Shown: positions 1-6,385, counted from the stretch's first letter. The stretch is DNA of 8,913 nucleotides from an archaeon (GCA_021824845.1 JAKAJY010000003.1:1-8913), one strand, 5' to 3'. Numbers and translations: made by a program. The notes: generated by a model not told the origin, from the sequence alone.

Positions 1-60
1 CAGGAAGGAATCATCTGTTCTTTATCACAACAACTTCTGCGTACGATCACAAAAAAGTAG
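1..60 (+). CDS. Possible 3' end of an upstream gene (partial)
   Basis: Frame 1 is open from the window edge and ends at a TAG at 58-60, giving a 19-residue tail ending in TITKK. The two other plus frames are also open here, closing at 67 and 86, so the reading frame is not certain. Frame 1 is preferred because its stop lies just before the terminator-like hairpin at 72-93, whereas the frame closing at 86 would run through the hairpin. The family cannot be recognised from so short a tail, and the stretch could also be intergenic. Confidence 0.3.
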   Translation, partial: QEGIICSLSQQLLRTITKK

Positions 61-71
61 TAAATAAGATA

Positions 72-107
72 AGGACTTTTAGATAAGAGTCCTGTCTTTT
101 CTTATTT
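72..107. terminator. Bidirectional terminator-like hairpin
   Basis: AGGACTTTT (72-80) pairs with AAGAGTCCT (85-93) in a 9-bp stem with one G-U pair and a 4-base AGAT loop. On the plus strand it is followed by a T-rich stretch (94-107 and beyond). On the minus strand it is followed by another T-rich stretch, the complement of the A-rich bases 50-70. It lies between the putative end of a plus-strand gene at 60 and the end of the minus-strand gene at 128, so it could serve both convergent transcripts. Archaeal termination depends mainly on the T tracts, so the role of the hairpin is inferred. Confidence 0.55.
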
Positions 108-127
108 TTGATTTTATTATTGGTAGG

Positions 128-379
128 TTAGTCTAGCTTTCTTCTGCCAGTTCCACGACCTGTTCCAACCCACATTCCCTTGGATGATTTTGTCTCTGTG
201 CTTGTCACATCACTGAACTTTATTTTTGCAGTGCCTCGACCCATTGAGATGTATCTGTCCTTTGCAGCCTCTTTTTGTTGTTCGCTGTATTTTTTGAATG
301 CAGTTCCGGACCAGTTGTCTTCTTCTTTTTCAGCTATTCTTTTTGATGTTCCTCTACCGCCAATTCTTATGATTCCCAT
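128..379 (-). CDS. Small basic protein with three GRGT motifs, unknown function
   Basis: An 83-residue protein from the ATG at 377-379; an in-frame TTG at 383-385 would add two residues. I do not recognise the family. It is hydrophilic, with no membrane segment or signal peptide. GRGT occurs three times (residues 8-11, 47-50, 74-77), each followed by basic residues (SKR, AK, GRRK), separated by a charged, probably helical middle (about 16-42) rich in Lys, Glu and Gln. Repeated basic Gly-Arg motifs suggest nucleic-acid binding, but that is inference. Support for a real gene: the composition is soluble and repeated, a box A-like element lies 26-33 bases before the ATG, and a terminator-like hairpin follows. 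The overlapping plus-strand frame at 180-419 encodes an unlikely hydrophobic product. Confidence 0.6.
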   Translation of the reverse strand: MGIIRIGGRGTSKRIAEKEEDNWSGTAFKKYSEQQKEAAKDRYISMGRGTAKIKFSDVTSTETKSSKGMWVGTGRGTGRRKLD

Positions 380-404
380 CTTCAAAATAGTAGGGTCGCT
401 CAGA

Positions 405-412
405 CTAATAAG
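405..412 (-). promoter_or_regulatory. Box A-like promoter element of the GRGT gene
   Basis: On the minus strand CTTATTAG lies 26-33 bases before the ATG at 379. This is the distance expected for a TATA-type box of a leaderless or nearly leaderless archaeal transcript. It is assigned by position and AT content only. Confidence 0.35.
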
Positions 413-512
413 ATTATAGGAAAATAAGACAGAATTTTTGCATAATGATCCGCGTTTTGATGTGATTTTTTGAGCTTAGCTAAAACTAAAGTCAGTAAAA
501 ATCCTAAATAGA

Positions 513-520
513 TTTTAATA
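513..520 (+). promoter_or_regulatory. Box A-like promoter element of tusA
   Basis: TTTTAATA lies 28-35 bases before the tusA ATG at 548, which would place the transcript start within a few bases of the start codon. No Shine-Dalgarno sequence is seen before the ATG, in keeping with a leaderless or very short leader. Confidence 0.5.
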
Positions 521-547
521 TGACAAACCGACCTTTGAGAAATACTA

Positions 548-781
548 ATGAGTGCTACAACAAAAAAGCTAGATGCTCGAGGATTGTTCTGCCCAGAACC
601 TGTATTTAGAACAAAAATAGAAGTCGAGAGAATGCAAGTGGGGGAAACACTTACTGTTCTAGCTGACGATCCAAACGCAGAAGAAGACATATCACGTTGG
701 GTCAAGCGAAACGGACACGAACTATTATCATTGCAAAAAAAAGACGCCGAACTAGAGTTCTCGATAAAAAAGGTGAAATAA
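548..781 (+). CDS. tusA: TusA family sulfur carrier protein
   Basis: A 77-residue protein, the usual length of the family. TusA-type proteins carry sulfur as a persulfide on one cysteine and pass it between enzymes in the cytoplasm. The hallmark is clear: LDARGLFCPEPV (residues 8-19), the family CPxP signature, with the acceptor cysteine at Cys15. The region after it (VGETLTVLADDPNAEEDISRW, split around residues 31-51) matches the usual GE-x-L-x-V-x-A-x-DP segment. The first ATG is used, behind a box A-like element. The gene is followed after one codon, in the same frame, by a cysteine synthase, and the two are probably one transcript and coupled in translation. The sulfur source and recipient cannot be read from the sequence. 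The neighbour suggests a role in cysteine or general sulfur metabolism, and YedF-like or other TusA subtypes remain possible. Confidence 0.92.
   Translation: MSATTKKLDARGLFCPEPVFRTKIEVERMQVGETLTVLADDPNAEEDISRWVKRNGHELLSLQKKDAELEFSIKKVK
771..776 (+). promoter_or_regulatory. Ribosome binding site supporting a CTG start
   Basis: AGGTGA lies in the last codons of tusA, 8 bases before CTG at 785. It matches the complement of the archaeal 16S rRNA 3' end (UCACCU). No ATG, GTG or TTG exists in frame between the tusA stop and base 941, so this site decides the start of the cysteine synthase. Confidence 0.65.
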
Positions 782-784
782 TTT

Positions 785-1780
785 CTGGCCAAAGTCGTAC
801 TTGATGCAGACACGCTAGACAGAATTGGCAATACACCGCTAGTAAAACTAGAATCATTATCAAATAGTAAGGTCCAATATTTTGCAAAACTAGAGGGACA
901 CAACCCGTTTGGCTCAGTCAAGGACAGGGCCGCATATTGGATGATCAAGGATGCCGAGGAAAAAGGCAAGCTAAAGCGAAACCACACCATAATAATCGAG
1001 CCAACATCTGGTAATACGGGAATTGCACTTACTGGAATTGCCAGTCTGTTGGGCTATGAGGTGGAGATAGTAATTCCAGAAAAGGCATCCGAGGAAACAA
1101 AGAAAATCATCGCAAAACTTGGCGCCAAGTTATATGAAACAAGTGATGATCTCTGCCCAAAGGTCGGTGCCGGAACTGATCAAAGTATTGCCCTTGCCAC
1201 ATCGATTGCATCATCACGCCCTGACAAATATTATTCTCCAAATCAATATGCAAACGAGGCAAATTTTATGGGCCACTACAAGGGAACAGGCCCTGAAATA
1301 TGGAAGCAAACCGAAGGCAAGGTGACTCATTTCTTTACTGGTGTCGGAACTGGAGGTACAGTTACTGGAATCTCGACATTTCTAAAAGAGCAGAATCCAA
1401 AGATAAAGACAATTGGGGTCCAACCACAGCAAAACCATTTGATTCAGGGATTGAGAAATTTTGAGGAATCTGCCAAGCCTGATTTGTTTTTGCGACGGGA
1501 AAAGACAGTAGATGGCTGGATTACCATAAACAATGAGACTGCGTTTGCGGCAGTAAAGGAAATCTTTACAAAAGAGAAAATGCTGGTATCACCATCTTCT
1601 GCTGCAGTGTATGCGGGAATGAAGAACTATCCAATTGATGAGGGCGTTGTGGTTGGAATATTTGCAGATGATGGTAGAAAATTCAAATCACTGTATGTTC
1701 AGCAAAAGATCTTTAGCGAAGAAGAATTCGATGCAAATCTCAAGCAAGCAAAAAATCTATCAAAAATAGCGTATCTTTAG
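785..1780 (+). CDS. Cysteine synthase family PLP enzyme, probable CTG start
   Basis: A 331-residue fold-type II PLP enzyme, slightly longer than typical CysK/CysM. It should make cysteine from an activated serine and a sulfur donor in the cytoplasm; whether the substrate is O-acetylserine or O-phosphoserine is not evident. Seen: IGNTPLVKL (14-22); the PLP lysine Lys46 in GSVKDR; the substrate loop TSGNTG (74-79); the phosphate-binding loop GVGTGGT (186-192); and a C-terminal PSSAA segment (near 270-274) where many relatives have SSGA. The first ATG in frame (941) would remove the PLP lysine, so the start must lie upstream. CTG at 785 is the best candidate because it has a good ribosome binding site and gives the natural N-terminus AKVVLDADTLDRIGNTP. 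The alternatives are a base error at the start codon or readthrough from tusA. Its end overlaps the convergent response regulator by 4 bases. Cystathionine beta-synthase-like activity is possible, but no CBS domains are present. Confidence 0.88.
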   Translation: MAKVVLDADTLDRIGNTPLVKLESLSNSKVQYFAKLEGHNPFGSVKDRAAYWMIKDAEEKGKLKRNHTIIIEPTSGNTGIALTGIASLLGYEVEIVIPEKASEETKKIIAKLGAKLYETSDDLCPKVGAGTDQSIALATSIASSRPDKYYSPNQYANEANFMGHYKGTGPEIWKQTEGKVTHFFTGVGTGGTVTGISTFLKEQNPKIKTIGVQPQQNHLIQGLRNFEESAKPDLFLRREKTVDGWITINNETAFAAVKEIFTKEKMLVSPSSAAVYAGMKNYPIDEGVVVGIFADDGRKFKSLYVQQKIFSEEEFDANLKQAKNLSKIAYL

Positions 1781-2184
1781 GCCTGAACTCTATTCACCAT
1801 TGTGTTCAATGAGAATGGTTTTTCCAAGATTTCTACAGACTCTGGTACAATTCCGGGCGATTTAATCAGCGAATTGATATCGTATGCTGATGCAAAGATT
1901 ATTCGCTGGTTTGGTCGCTTGTCTAGAATCTCCTTTGCTACCTCAACCCCGCTTTTCTTTGGCATGTTATTGTCCAATAAAATAACATCAAATGGGTTCT
2001 GGTCCAATGAATCAAATTCTGATAGTGCGTTTTCGTAAATCTGCAGACACTCCTCGCCGTCTCTGGTAACTATTACCTTGTGGCCGTTTTTTTGCAGCAC
2101 TTTGGTGTATTGGGTGGCAGTGAACGTATTGTCTTCTGCTACCAAAATTTTGAGACTCATTGATTGGTTTTTTGCAAATTCCAT
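1777..2184 (-). CDS. Single-domain response regulator (CheY-like receiver)
   Basis: A 135-residue protein that is almost entirely one receiver domain with no output domain. It is expected to take a phosphoryl group from a histidine kinase and act by protein contact. Visible elements are the acidic pair Glu17-Asp18 (VAEDN), the phospho-acceptor Asp71 in LLDNNMP, the switch Ser99 in FASAY, and Lys122 in EKPF. A second ATG at 2158-2160 (residue 9, MSLKILVAEDN) is an equally good start and fits the usual receiver N-terminus. The gene follows the histidine kinase after 32 bases on the same strand, so the two form a probable cognate pair. The target is unknown; single-domain regulators often act in phosphorelays. 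Its 3' end overlaps the convergent cysteine synthase. Confidence 0.9.
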   Translation of the reverse strand: MEFAKNQSMSLKILVAEDNTFTATQYTKVLQKNGHKVIVTRDGEECLQIYENALSEFDSLDQNPFDVILLDNNMPKKSGVEVAKEILDKRPNQRIIFASAYDINSLIKSPGIVPESVEILEKPFSLNTMVNRVQA

Positions 2185-2200
2185 ACTTGAGTGCGCGTCT

Positions 2201-2217
2201 GTTCGTTTAGTACGAAC
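2201..2217. repeat. Short inverted repeat between kinase and regulator genes
   Basis: GTTCGT (2201-2206) and ACGAAC (2212-2217) form a perfect 6-bp stem around a 5-base loop, directly after the kinase stop codon. It could be a weak hairpin tuning expression of the regulator relative to the kinase. It has no T tract of its own, and its length makes chance possible. Confidence 0.35.
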
Positions 2218-3632
2218 TAGTTTACCATCGTACTGACGATGTTCTTTGATGCGATGGGCAATGAAAACTCAAATGTTGCACCGCCATCCTGATTATTTCT
2301 GGCAGATATTTTGCCACCATGGGCGTCGATTATGCCTTTGCACAAAAACAAGCCAAGGCCGTTTCCTGATTGGTTCTCCCGCTCGTGGCCCTTGGTTGCA
2401 AACTTGCCAAATATCTTTGGCAGAATGTCTTCTGGGATGCCAAGGCCTGTATCTGATATTGATATTATTGCCTCATTTTTGTTTGTGATTGTCTTTATTT
2501 TGATGTGACCGGTATCTGTGAACTTGATTGAATTATTAATGATGTTTCGTAATACTTGATCCAATCGTGTGCGGTCTGCCTCTATTGTTACATCCAAGTC
2601 TAGTTCTTCCAGCATCTTGATTGGTTTTGTCATGCCAGTTTGCGCCATGTGGATGGCCTCATGTATTGTTTCATTTAGTGAGATCTTTTCTGGATATAGA
2701 GTTAGCCTGCTACTTTCAATTCTGGTTACATCTAACACATCGTTTGCCAAGTCTTGAAGTTTTTTGGCAAGCGAGGTCACTCCATCCCATGCCTCTTTTT
2801 GGTCTATATCTCCTGATTGAGCAAGCTCGGCAAATCCAAAGATTGGCTGAATTGGACTTTTTAGCTCATGTGATGCAATGCTAATGAACTCGTTTTTCAT
2901 CCTGTCCAAGTCTTGAAGTTTTTTGTTTGCCTCAGATATCTCGCGAGTTTTGCTCTCGATTTCTTTTTTGAGCTCCGAGTTTATCTGCCCAAAGAAATAG
3001 CGTAATGTCATTGCAATAACCCCAACTGTAATTATGATTCCGATTTGCACAATGAGCCATCCACGTTCATGCTCTTCAATTGCATAAATCGACTGTTCAT
3101 TAAAGGAGTCTATCTCGTTTGTTGCAGATTTTATCTCATCTTGGATCTGTGAATCTTTTGCAGCAATTTGCTTTAGTAAAATGGCACTGTCTGGTGTTTC
3201 CAGAGCTGATTTTGCCAGCTCCTCATACTCTATACTGGATTGCTCGATATCTGTGAACATTTGATGTACTAGCTTAAAGTTTGCCTGAGTTGGGTCTGGC
3301 GCTACTGAGAATCCACTCTGTGTGATTTTTTTTGCCTGCTCTATTTCGGATTGTATCCGTATGGTGCTTGACCAAAATTCTTCTTTTGCACTATCCGAAT
3401 TCAAATTGTTCTGCTGTGACATGATCAATTTCTCAAAGCTATCTGTTTGACTAGCATGATATAGCTCGATTTTGTTTAGGCTTGTTTGGAGTGGTTTGTA
3501 TGCCTCTGATAGCATTACAATTTCAGAGCTGACCTTTGACATCTGAAATGTCCCAAACAATATGGTAACACCTAGTAACAGTATGATGATTCCAATGGCT
3601 CCACTAAGTTTCAGACTAGTCTTCTCAAACAA
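2217..3632 (-). CDS. Membrane-bound sensor histidine kinase
   Basis: A 471-residue protein. The order is: membrane segment 1 (about 11-28), an outward-facing helical sensor region of about 160 residues (30-190), membrane segment 2 (about 192-214), a coiled-coil linker (about 217-245), the HisKA dimerisation domain with the phospho-acceptor His255 in SIASHELKSP, and the ATPase domain with N box RNIINNSIKF (362-371), G1 box DTGLGIP (394-400) and G2 box GNGLGLFL (423-430). All catalytic boxes are intact. The sensor region lacks cysteines and resembles four-helix-bundle sensors in character, but its ligand is unknown. The start is TTG at 3630-3632, the first possible start after an in-frame TAA; the next ATG is residue 31, beyond the first membrane segment. 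The partner is the receiver protein 32 bases downstream. Confidence 0.93.
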   Translation of the reverse strand: MFEKTSLKLSGAIGIIILLLGVTILFGTFQMSKVSSEIVMLSEAYKPLQTSLNKIELYHASQTDSFEKLIMSQQNNLNSDSAKEEFWSSTIRIQSEIEQAKKITQSGFSVAPDPTQANFKLVHQMFTDIEQSSIEYEELAKSALETPDSAILLKQIAAKDSQIQDEIKSATNEIDSFNEQSIYAIEEHERGWLIVQIGIIITVGVIAMTLRYFFGQINSELKKEIESKTREISEANKKLQDLDRMKNEFISIASHELKSPIQPIFGFAELAQSGDIDQKEAWDGVTSLAKKLQDLANDVLDVTRIESSRLTLYPEKISLNETIHEAIHMAQTGMTKPIKMLEELDLDVTIEADRTRLDQVLRNIINNSIKFTDTGHIKIKTITNKNEAIISISDTGLGIPEDILPKIFGKFATKGHERENQSGNGLGLFLCKGIIDAHGGKISARNNQDGGATFEFSLPIASKNIVSTMVN

Positions 3633-3696
3633 TATTTCTTACAGCTAAAACTAGGATGCCGATGGTTTCTGTAATTGTTTGTTTGAATCGAACGAA

Positions 3697-4686
3697 CTAG
3701 GATTTGTTCTCAGTTAGATACTTGTCCACATCAATTGCTGCCATGCAACCAAAGCCGGCTGCTGTAATTGCTTGTCTGTATCTGTGATCGTGAACATCGC
3801 CTGCAGCAAATACCCCGGGAATGTTGGTCTTGGTATGATCCTTTAGTTTGACGTAGCCATTCTCATCTAATTCTATACTATTGACAAAGATCTTTGTGTT
3901 TGGCTCATGTCCAATTGCCACAAATATTCCACCTACTGGGAGGTTAGTCTTTTGGCCTGATTTCACATCGCTTAGTACTGCTGTTTGCACCTTTTGATCA
4001 CCGATAATATCTGTAACTGCGGAATTCCAGTGGAACTGAATTTTTTGATTTGAAAATGCTCGCTCTTGCATTACCTTGCTTGCCCTGAGCTGGTCTTTTC
4101 TGTGAACCAGATGAACCTTGCTTGCAAACTTGGTCAGAAACGTTGCCTCTTCAATTGCCGAGTCTCCGCCTCCGACTACGATAATTTCCTGATTTCTAAA
4201 GAATGGACCATCACATGTTGCGCAATATGATACTCCTTTTCCTCCAAAGGTCTGCTCACCTGCAATACCTAGCTTTCTTGGAGTGGCGCCAGTTGCGATG
4301 ATTACTGCCCTGCACTCATATTCCTCAGATGATGTGAGGATCTTGAATGGTTTGTGTCTAAAATCAACATCAATCACCTCGTCGTCTATGATGGTGGTGC
4401 CCATTCGTTCTGTTTGTTTTCGCATTGTAATCATCAGGTCTGGTCCCATTATCCCATTTTCAAATCCCGGATAGTTCTCAACTTCTGTGGTGTTTACCAG
4501 CTGTCCTCCCGGTAAAATTCCTGATAAGATCAAGGTGTCATGTCTTGCACGAGAACAGTAAATCCCAGCAGTGTATCCTGCAGGGCCTGCTCCGATAATT
4601 ATCACATCAAATCTGGTTTTCTTTTTCTCCGTTTTTGGAAACTCTTTTTCGATCATTACGGTAGAGCCGCCGTCTGAGGCCATCAT
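3697..4686 (-). CDS. trxB: Thioredoxin reductase (NADPH, low molecular weight type)
   Basis: A 329-residue flavoprotein that passes electrons from NADPH through FAD to a redox disulfide and on to thioredoxin-like proteins in the cytoplasm. Seen: FAD-binding GAGPAG (32-37); the redox-active CATC (155-158); NADPH-binding GGGDSA (172-177) followed by HRKDQLRA (195-202), which fits 2'-phosphate recognition and so NADPH; and the second FAD motif GVFAAGDVHD (291-300). It is slightly longer than the usual 310-320 residues because of a hydrophilic N-terminal extension of about 25 residues. The ATG at 4684-4686 is favoured because a box A-like element sits 23-29 bases before it; the ATG right after it (4681) and the ATG at residue 11 are alternatives. 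The gene lies 25 bases after the DUF6775-like gene and 64 before the kinase. Confidence 0.95.
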   Translation of the reverse strand: MMASDGGSTVMIEKEFPKTEKKKTRFDVIIIGAGPAGYTAGIYCSRARHDTLILSGILPGGQLVNTTEVENYPGFENGIMGPDLMITMRKQTERMGTTIIDDEVIDVDFRHKPFKILTSSEEYECRAVIIATGATPRKLGIAGEQTFGGKGVSYCATCDGPFFRNQEIIVVGGGDSAIEEATFLTKFASKVHLVHRKDQLRASKVMQERAFSNQKIQFHWNSAVTDIIGDQKVQTAVLSDVKSGQKTNLPVGGIFVAIGHEPNTKIFVNSIELDENGYVKLKDHTKTNIPGVFAAGDVHDHRYRQAITAAGFGCMAAIDVDKYLTENKS

Positions 4687-4708
4687 GTTTGTGGCTAGTT
4701 ATTTGAAC

Positions 4709-4715
4709 AATTTAA
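4709..4715 (-). promoter_or_regulatory. Box A-like promoter element of trxB
   Basis: On the minus strand TTAAATT lies 23-29 bases before the trxB ATG and overlaps the stop codon of the preceding gene. This suggests that trxB has its own leaderless transcript even though it lies in a co-directional run with thi4. Confidence 0.5.
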
Positions 4716-5482
4716 GTCAACCAGTCATCAATTATTTTTTGGTGTCTTGGGCACAGCTTACCAAACTCCAGCTGAGAATGCAACAGATCGGCTTGCCAAT
4801 GCGCATTGTATAATCTACAATCCAAAAACTCGCAAAATGGCTCACCAGTAATGTGATAAAACATTGCCTGCATTGCATAGCCCTGGATTATTTTGTCCAG
4901 TCTGGCATCGTGATATTCGAGGTATTGGCCTTTGTATTTTTCTTTAATAGAATCAATATTTAGGCCCATGCCATAGTTTGTCATCATCTCCATGTAGTAC
5001 TGGCGTGGTTTGGCAGGTGCCTCAATTATTCCGGTGGTGGATATGATTGATGGATTTGCGCCAATCAATGCGCGACCATGATATCTAAAATCCGTATTAT
5101 CAAAGGTGCAGGTCAACTTGTTTGTAAATATCAAATGGAAATTATCCAAACTTGATTCTTCTTTTGGGATTAATGTTGTTATGACTTTGTGGAACTCAAA
5201 TCCGTCATACAGAATAATGTTTTCGGTCTTTGAGGAATCAACAAACGAGTCCAGTTCAAACTGAATTTCTTCTGGTGTTGGGTCGTGCTTCTGAAACTCT
5301 TGTCTGTAGTTGAATATTCTAGTTGCCGCCAACGATTCTGCAATCTGTTGATTGTTTAGGAAAATGTTTTTTCTTTTTTGGATTGGTACATGAAACGTTT
5401 GCTCTAAAAATAGCGCAAGTTCATCTAGTTTTATTTCTGGTACGGATGGTTCATCGTAGAGAAATATCTTGGAAATCTTCAC
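4712..5482 (-). CDS. DUF6775-like putative metallopeptidase, conserved archaeal type
   Basis: A 256-residue soluble protein with no signal peptide or membrane segment. The central block (about 105-163, with LIPKEESSLDNFHLIFTN, RYHGRALIG, IISTTGIIEAPAKPR) and the ending GEPFCEFLDCRLYNAHWQ resemble, from memory, the archaeal family named DUF6775 putative metallopeptidase. This was not confirmed by a search. No HExxH motif is present. A likely metal site is the C-terminal cluster Cys217-x4-Cys222-x5-His228 followed by Cys244-x2-His247. Function is unproven; peptidase activity is only a family label, and metal storage or delivery is equally possible. The start is GTG at 5480-5482, one codon after the thi4 stop and in the same frame, with no ribosome binding site, so translation is probably coupled to thi4. 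Confidence 0.75.
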   Translation of the reverse strand: MKISKIFLYDEPSVPEIKLDELALFLEQTFHVPIQKRKNIFLNNQQIAESLAATRIFNYRQEFQKHDPTPEEIQFELDSFVDSSKTENIILYDGFEFHKVITTLIPKEESSLDNFHLIFTNKLTCTFDNTDFRYHGRALIGANPSIISTTGIIEAPAKPRQYYMEMMTNYGMGLNIDSIKEKYKGQYLEYHDARLDKIIQGYAMQAMFYHITGEPFCEFLDCRLYNAHWQADLLHSQLEFGKLCPRHQKIIDDWLT

Positions 5483-5485
5483 AAT

Positions 5486-6304
5486 CTAGGTTCGGTTTAA
5501 TTCTTTTAACTTTTGAGCAGTTATTTCGGCTGCTCTCTTTCCTGAAAACAACATGGAGCCAAAGGTCGGGCCCATTCTTGGCAAGCCATGCGTTTCGGTA
5601 ACGGACATACCTGCAATGACTAGCCCTGGATAGACCTCACCTGTAGCTTCTACTACCTTGTCTTCGCCTTCCTCTACCCACATTGGATTCATTCCCTTCC
5701 ACTCCACTAGTTTTCTGTCCACTAGTCTTTTTACTGCAACAGAGTCGTGTCCTGATGCATCAATTACCATTTTTGCTTCCAGTGCTACTGGGTCTACGCA
5801 TGTGATGTTTCTTGGCAGAGCAGAAACTGGCATCCAGTTTACAACCAAGCCTGAGACTCGTCCATATTTCAAAATCAGATCATCAAATTTAGTTAGATTC
5901 AAAAATTTCACGCCAGCATCACATGTCGCAGCAATTAGCTTGGATACTGCATGTGGTCCTGCAGTTATGTATAGTCCGTCTCCTGCTTGCTTGTATGGAA
6001 TTCCTAGTTCATCCCAGATTTTTTGTGCCGGCGCTCTAACTGTGACTGGGTTCATCATGTAACCACCGAGCCAATAACCGCCGCCAAGATAGTTGTTCTG
6101 CTCTATGATTAGGACCTTGTAGCCCATTAATGATAATTCTCTGCCAGCTGTAAGTCCTGCAGGGCCTGCTCCAATAATTATGACGTCTGATGTTATTCTT
6201 TCTTTAAAGACTGCAAAGAATTCGTCAGCAATTGCAGCTGTGATTCTTGCCTCGTTTACATCTGCAAAAATTTTTGTCTTTTCTTTTGTCTGAGCGCTTT
6301 GCAC
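5486..6304 (-). CDS. thi4: Thi4-family thiamine thiazole synthase, cysteine type
   Basis: A 272-residue enzyme that builds the ADP-thiazole precursor of thiamin from NAD, glycine and sulfur, with iron, in the cytoplasm. Seen: dinucleotide-binding GAGPAG (45-50) with Glu68 at the end of the next strand, GGGYW (74-78), NWMPV (156-160), VDP (170-172), DASGHD (182-187) and RMGPTFG (243-249). The residue before VDP is Cys169. By my alignment this is the position of yeast Thi4 Cys205, the sulfur donor consumed in a single turnover, whereas the Methanocaldococcus enzyme has His there and uses free sulfide. The spacing from Trp157 to Cys169 also equals that of yeast. The start is GTG at 6302-6304, the first possible start after an in-frame stop, with a box A-like element at the leaderless distance. 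A putative metallopeptidase gene follows after one codon. Confidence 0.93.
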   Translation of the reverse strand: MQSAQTKEKTKIFADVNEARITAAIADEFFAVFKERITSDVIIIGAGPAGLTAGRELSLMGYKVLIIEQNNYLGGGYWLGGYMMNPVTVRAPAQKIWDELGIPYKQAGDGLYITAGPHAVSKLIAATCDAGVKFLNLTKFDDLILKYGRVSGLVVNWMPVSALPRNITCVDPVALEAKMVIDASGHDSVAVKRLVDRKLVEWKGMNPMWVEEGEDKVVEATGEVYPGLVIAGMSVTETHGLPRMGPTFGSMLFSGKRAAEITAQKLKELNRT

Positions 6305-6326
6305 GAATTTAGCCCAAATTAAATGA

Positions 6327-6335
6327 CATTAATAG
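6327..6335 (-). promoter_or_regulatory. Box A-like promoter element of thi4
   Basis: On the minus strand CTATTAATG lies 23-31 bases before the thi4 GTG, centred about 27 bases upstream. This fits a leaderless transcript and supports the GTG start. Confidence 0.45.
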
Positions 6336-6364
6336 TTTATTGTCAGTTGTACCCAAACGTTTCA

Positions 6365-6382
6365 CATTAGGTAACACTAATG
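6365..6382. repeat. Operator-like inverted repeat in the thi4/sulfite reductase region
   Basis: CATTAG (6365-6370) and CTAATG (6377-6382) form a perfect inverted repeat around a 6-base spacer, 18 bases in all. It lies roughly midway between two divergent promoters, the geometry of a dimeric regulator site. No regulator gene is evident next to it. The size is typical of an operator, but a chance palindrome cannot be excluded. Confidence 0.4.
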
Positions 6383-6385
6383 CAA

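Larger units (their letters stand above)
380..547. other. Divergent intergenic region
   Basis: This 168-base AT-rich gap separates the minus-strand GRGT gene from tusA and carries one promoter-like element for each. I see no further gene or strong hairpin in it. The minus-strand open frame that crosses it is a shadow of tusA and the cysteine synthase. Confidence 0.6.

Noticed and set aside
180..419. Plus-strand open frame of 79 residues
   Set aside because: It is antisense to the GRGT gene, gives a hydrophobic product without recognisable motifs, and overlaps the promoter side of the minus-strand gene; read as a shadow.
400..990. Minus-strand open frame of 196 residues
   Set aside because: It runs opposite tusA and the start of the cysteine synthase, both clearly recognised; its Ser-rich product is typical of an antisense frame.
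941..1780. Cysteine synthase starting at the ATG at 941
   Set aside because: That start would remove the IGNTPL segment and the PLP-binding lysine, which are encoded intact upstream in the same frame.
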